This document shows, piece after piece, positions 17,426-20,388 of a DNA stretch of 20,388 bases (its first letter is position 1; every line of letters starts with the position of its first letter). The translations under genes were made by a program, and so were the position numbers. The stretch is from Mikrocytos mackini (Eukaryota; Endomyxa; Ascetosporea; Mikrocytida; Mikrocytiidae). The notes beneath the pieces are model-generated. The model was not told the DNA's origin, ran no database searches, and saw nothing but the letters and a program-made list of their open reading frames with translations. The DNA is taken from assembly GCA_030180075.1 (NCBI GenBank), contig JASNJN010000655.1:1-20388 (forward strand). Direction: 5' to 3'.

Positions 17426-18934
17426 CCGACAAAGCCCGCCACCATTGTCCCAAGGGAATCGACACTGGTTAAAATGCAGAATGTATTAGCTAATAAAGTT
17501 AAACCTCTGGGAGGAGGCGAAAGCACCTGCGAAGGAAGTGATCGAATGGGGGGAGAAGCTACTCAGGGCGTTAAAGCAACAGGAGCGGATGATCAAGCGC
17601 GAATTGCGAGTCCACCGGAAGGAGTTAGCAGAAACAACGAACCCCGAGTCCAAGATGGACTTAAAAAAGGATCAGGAATCGGAGACGTAAATAATTATGA
17701 GGATAAAGCGTCTAAAAAGTACACTTTAACACCTATAGTTGAAAACACTCTAAAACTACAAAGTAGAACGGTTAGAGCGTCCCACTTTGCGAGCATCAAA
17801 GATGCAATCAAACAAGCGGGATTCCGAACCAGCAGAACACTAGAAGTGTGCAATATCTGGGTACACTGCGCCATGAACAAGAACCTTGGGAATAGCCGGA
17901 TGATACACAGATATATAGCGGGAGCTCATGAGGCCACATTGGATATCATGATCACCTGCAAATCCAGAGATGGTCTGGCCCTCAATGAGAGAAAGCCCTC
18001 ACCAAACCAAAGCCAGAGGCTTAAACAGGGCAAGTGCAACCTCCATTTTCACATGGAACAAGTGCAAAAGGTCCTAGACACTCTCACAGAGATGTATAAG
18101 GGACTGGCCCAACTCAGGATGGCCACCGATAGGCTAAGGAAGTACTTCAAAGAAACTCCAATAGAGAGGATGCTCTTCTGCGTCCCGGAGTCAACAAACT
18201 CAAGGAGATGTGCAGACAGAAAGGACGTACAAGAAGCAAAACAACCTCAAACAAAGACCAGCCCAGTACTTCTACAAAGGGAGAAACCAAAGGTGGAAAA
18301 GAAGGAAGAGCAAGTCACAAACAAGGCCACCAAGGCTCCCAGCAAAGCTGTAACGAGCCTGGCCAAGCTCTTATGGGACAAAACAGTGAAACTGGTGGAG
18401 TCCGAGGAGAAACTGGGTAAGAACCAAAGGACAATGCCCAAAGCGAGGTTCAGCATGCCACAAGATGTGAGCAAAGCGCTGAAACTTATCCTCGTCGCCC
18501 GACAGGACACACTCACACTAGAAGAGCTAAATGCTTTACTCTATGTGGGATACACACTTGGTAGGGATGGTCCGAAGCGGACAGGAACTAAACCAAGCTC
18601 CTGGAGGGATAATGCACGCCGTAGGGTGAATAGACTGATGGCGTACGCCAAAGGTTCAATGAAACCCGAAAAGGCTGCAGAAACCAAACACCTACTTAAG
18701 GTGAAAAACAAGTCTGATGCTCTTAAAAAGGCGGTAGAACTTGAGGGTGACCTAAGAGCAGCCTCAAAGAGGCAAGGCTTAAGGAACTTCCGAGAAAACA
18801 CAAAGTGGATCAACGAAGAAGCGGAACGCTTTTCCAGGTACAAGAAAGCCAAAGGCAGGGGCCTGAAATTCGTTGACATCACCAATGGTGAGCCCCATTC
18901 CAAATTCTGGCAGGGGATCTGGGGGAGCCCGTAG
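17426..18934 (+). pseudogene. Retrotransposon pre-RT region, continuing the same frame
   Basis: The open frame continues after the TAG at 17423; the first ATG is 17474, giving 486 codons to TAG 18932-18934. Much of it is Lys/Gln/Thr-rich. From about residue 350 of that frame it resembles the region just before the RT domain in R4/Dong-type elements: ELNALLYVGYTLGRD, then RRRVNRLMAYAKGSM, then the charged FRENTKWINEEAERF and the end FWQGIWGSP. The FWxxIW segment normally runs straight into the RT domain, but here the frame stops and RT continues in another frame. The G5 run at 18921-18925 is the likely site of a lost base. Confidence 0.75.
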
Positions 18935-20388
18935 AACCGGACATGGAGAAGCTTGAAAAGGCTATCGAACTGTCCCAGTTCACTAGGGTGAACTCCAGAA
19001 AGATTCATGGGCCTATACGAACCACAGAAGTGGTCGAAGCCCTGAAGCACACCTCCCCGTGGAAAGCGGCAGGCCCCGATGGGGTTTTTGCCTCACTCTA
19101 CAAGAGAATGTGCAAGGGTACGGCCCCGATATTAACCCGGCTATACAATTGTATATGGACAGGGAGTTCTAACCCCGATAGGTGGTTCACCACGGGCCGA
19201 ACGATACTGTTTCATAAAAATGATGACTCAGTGGACGACCCGAAGAACTTCAGACCGATAACGATGTTGAACACCGTCTACAAGGTGTTCACCTCCATTG
19301 TTGAGAGTCGCATCATCATCGCCATGAAAATGGGCTCGAACTGGGATGTAGACCAAAAGGCACTCACTCTCGGTAGACGAGGGTGTCTTGATGCACACCT
19401 TTCCAGCGAGGCTGCGATAAAGATGTGCAAGAAGATCACCGGAGCTCCAATTCATGCAGCCTTTGTGGATTTCCAGAAAGCATATGACTCAGTGAGTCAC
19501 ACAGCCTTAATAAGGATACTGGAATGCACAGTTGGTGGAAGGGCTGATGGGCAAAACAATCTCGTCAAAACCGTAAAGCGGTTGATGGCGAGTTGGAACA
19601 CCGACCTCACGAACGTCAAAGACGGTAACGTGAACATCCCTATTAGAAGAGGAATCTTCCAGGGAGACAAAATGTCGCCTACCCTGTTCTGCGTAGCCTT
19701 GTCGCTCCTTAGGGCCAACTCCAAAGGGGTTATGTCCATGGGAGGACTCACTAAACGAGTCAAGCTCGACAAGATATGCTACATGGACGACATTAAACTC
19801 TTTGCAGGGTCTATTGACGTCTTAGGCAAAAGGGTTGGCGAGATGAAGCGGTTAGCACTCCTACTAGGATTAGTCACAAATGACAAGAAGTCAGGACTAC
19901 TAACCGACGCAACAGAGCCCCAAATAAAACAAGCGACAGAGATCGCAAGTTTCCCGAGAGTAGGGGACAAAGGGGATACCTACAAATACCTTGGGTTTAA
20001 ACAAAAATGGGCCAACGGCCCTGAGTCTAAAGCAGACATCCTGAAGCGAGCTCGTAAAACTACGAGGCGTATAATGGCCAGTAATCTGACTGTAGTTAAT
20101 TTAGGCAAGATACTGAACACTTATATCAGTCCTTTAATTCGGTTTGGTTCACAGGGAGTTTGTTGGACAAACAGCGAGCTTGAAAACCTGAACAGGTTCA
20201 CTCGAGGCTTGGCAAAAAGGTCCGGGCGTTTGCCAAGAGGCATGACAAACGGAAGAGTGTATAGCTCAAGCCCAGAGGGCGGTTTCGGCTTTCCTGGCTA
20301 CGTAGACGAAGTCTTTCTGGAAATGGTTGCTGTATCCAAGTATCTTGAAGCCTCCATAGAGGAAGAGAGATACAATAAAGAACAGCAG
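18892..20388 (+). CDS. R4/Dong-like reverse transcriptase, 3' end beyond window
   Basis: The frame is open from 18892 to the window end without a stop; its first ATG is 18943, eight bases after the stop of the previous frame. RT blocks in order: SPWKAAGPDGVFASLYK (about 19048-19098), FHKNDDSVDDPKNFRPI, the first catalytic Asp in FVDFQKAYDSV (Asp codon 19468-19470), IRRGIFQGDKMSP (about 19641-19681), the active site YMDD (19780-19791) and KYLGF (about 19987-20001). A thumb region with RFTRGLAKRSG and EGGFGF follows. All catalytic residues are present. It would copy element RNA into DNA at a nicked target. Expression needs re-initiation at 18943, ribosomal frameshifting, or the break is a mutation or sequencing error. 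The endonuclease end is not in view. Confidence 0.88.

Larger units (their letters stand above)
15950..20388 (+). mobile_element. Non-LTR retrotransposon, R4/Dong-like, right end outside window
   Basis: From about 15950 the DNA changes from strongly AT-rich to about half GC and stays so to the window end. The segment encodes a leader region, basic N-terminal parts, a long pre-reverse-transcriptase region and a reverse transcriptase, all on the plus strand. The RT motifs IRRGIFQGD and YMDDIKLFA and the later TRGLAKRSGRLPRG and EGGFGF region are closest to the R4/Dong clade, which normally carries a C-terminal restriction-like endonuclease; that part would lie beyond 20388. No endonuclease of the APE type was seen upstream. 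Exact 5' junction and target duplication cannot be fixed. Confidence 0.85.

Noticed and set aside
16699-17526. 275-codon minus-strand frame in the retrotransposon
   Set aside because: Antisense of the plus-strand retrotransposon frame; Ser/Pro/Leu-rich with no domain, while the plus strand leads into reverse transcriptase.
18541-19050. 169-codon minus-strand frame
   Set aside because: Antisense of the pre-RT and RT coding region.

Overview
The window looks like nuclear DNA from a small-genome eukaryotic parasite, most likely a transposon-rich microsporidian. It has very AT-rich spacers and a compact block of five apparently intronless genes (5414-9651) with gaps of only tens of bases, one pair of start codons that overlap, and very divergent, shortened versions of conserved eukaryotic proteins. 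No tRNA, rRNA, CRISPR array or bacterial-type operon signal was seen. The organism call is an inference from layout and divergence, not from a marker gene.

Layout. Positions 1-1001 are a giant inverted repeat whose arms match without a mismatch over about 427 bp and run to the left edge of the window. 1943-2848 is a nest of foldback elements: two hAT-type MITEs in opposite orientation flank a perfect 181-bp-arm palindrome, which holds a Tc1/mariner/pogo-like MITE with TA flanks at its centre. Directly after it lies a broken hAT transposase C-terminus (2849-3294), then a broken Merlin/IS1595-like transposase (about 3506-3963). 3964-5413 is AT-rich, with at most a trace of a retroelement protease.

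5414-9651 is the gene block: a single-pass membrane protein of unknown function, a syntaxin-like Qa-SNARE, an unknown basic protein (minus strand), a minimal protein prenyltransferase alpha subunit whose ATG overlaps the ATG of its divergent neighbour, and an Mps1/TTK-like protein kinase (minus strand) with DFA in place of DFG. These are housekeeping roles (membrane traffic, prenylation, spindle checkpoint) packed together by genome compaction; nothing suggests one pathway.

10820-12754 is an intact 644-residue MULE-type transposase with an N-terminal FAR1-like zinc region and a C-terminal SWIM-like motif. 14044-14422 holds a 19-bp tandem repeat facing inverted copies of itself, next to a fragment of a second, different MULE transposase (14374-14736).

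At about 15950 base composition changes abruptly to about half GC, and a non-LTR retrotransposon with an R4/Dong-like reverse transcriptase runs off the right edge. Its coding region is split by three frame changes, all in the same direction and two of them located at or near homopolymers, and by one in-frame TAG.

I do not see a clear new defence or metabolic system. The most noteworthy signals are the giant palindrome, the nested MITE palindrome, the overlapping start codons, the truncated prenyltransferase subunit, the altered kinase motif, and the one-directional frame breaks in the retrotransposon.
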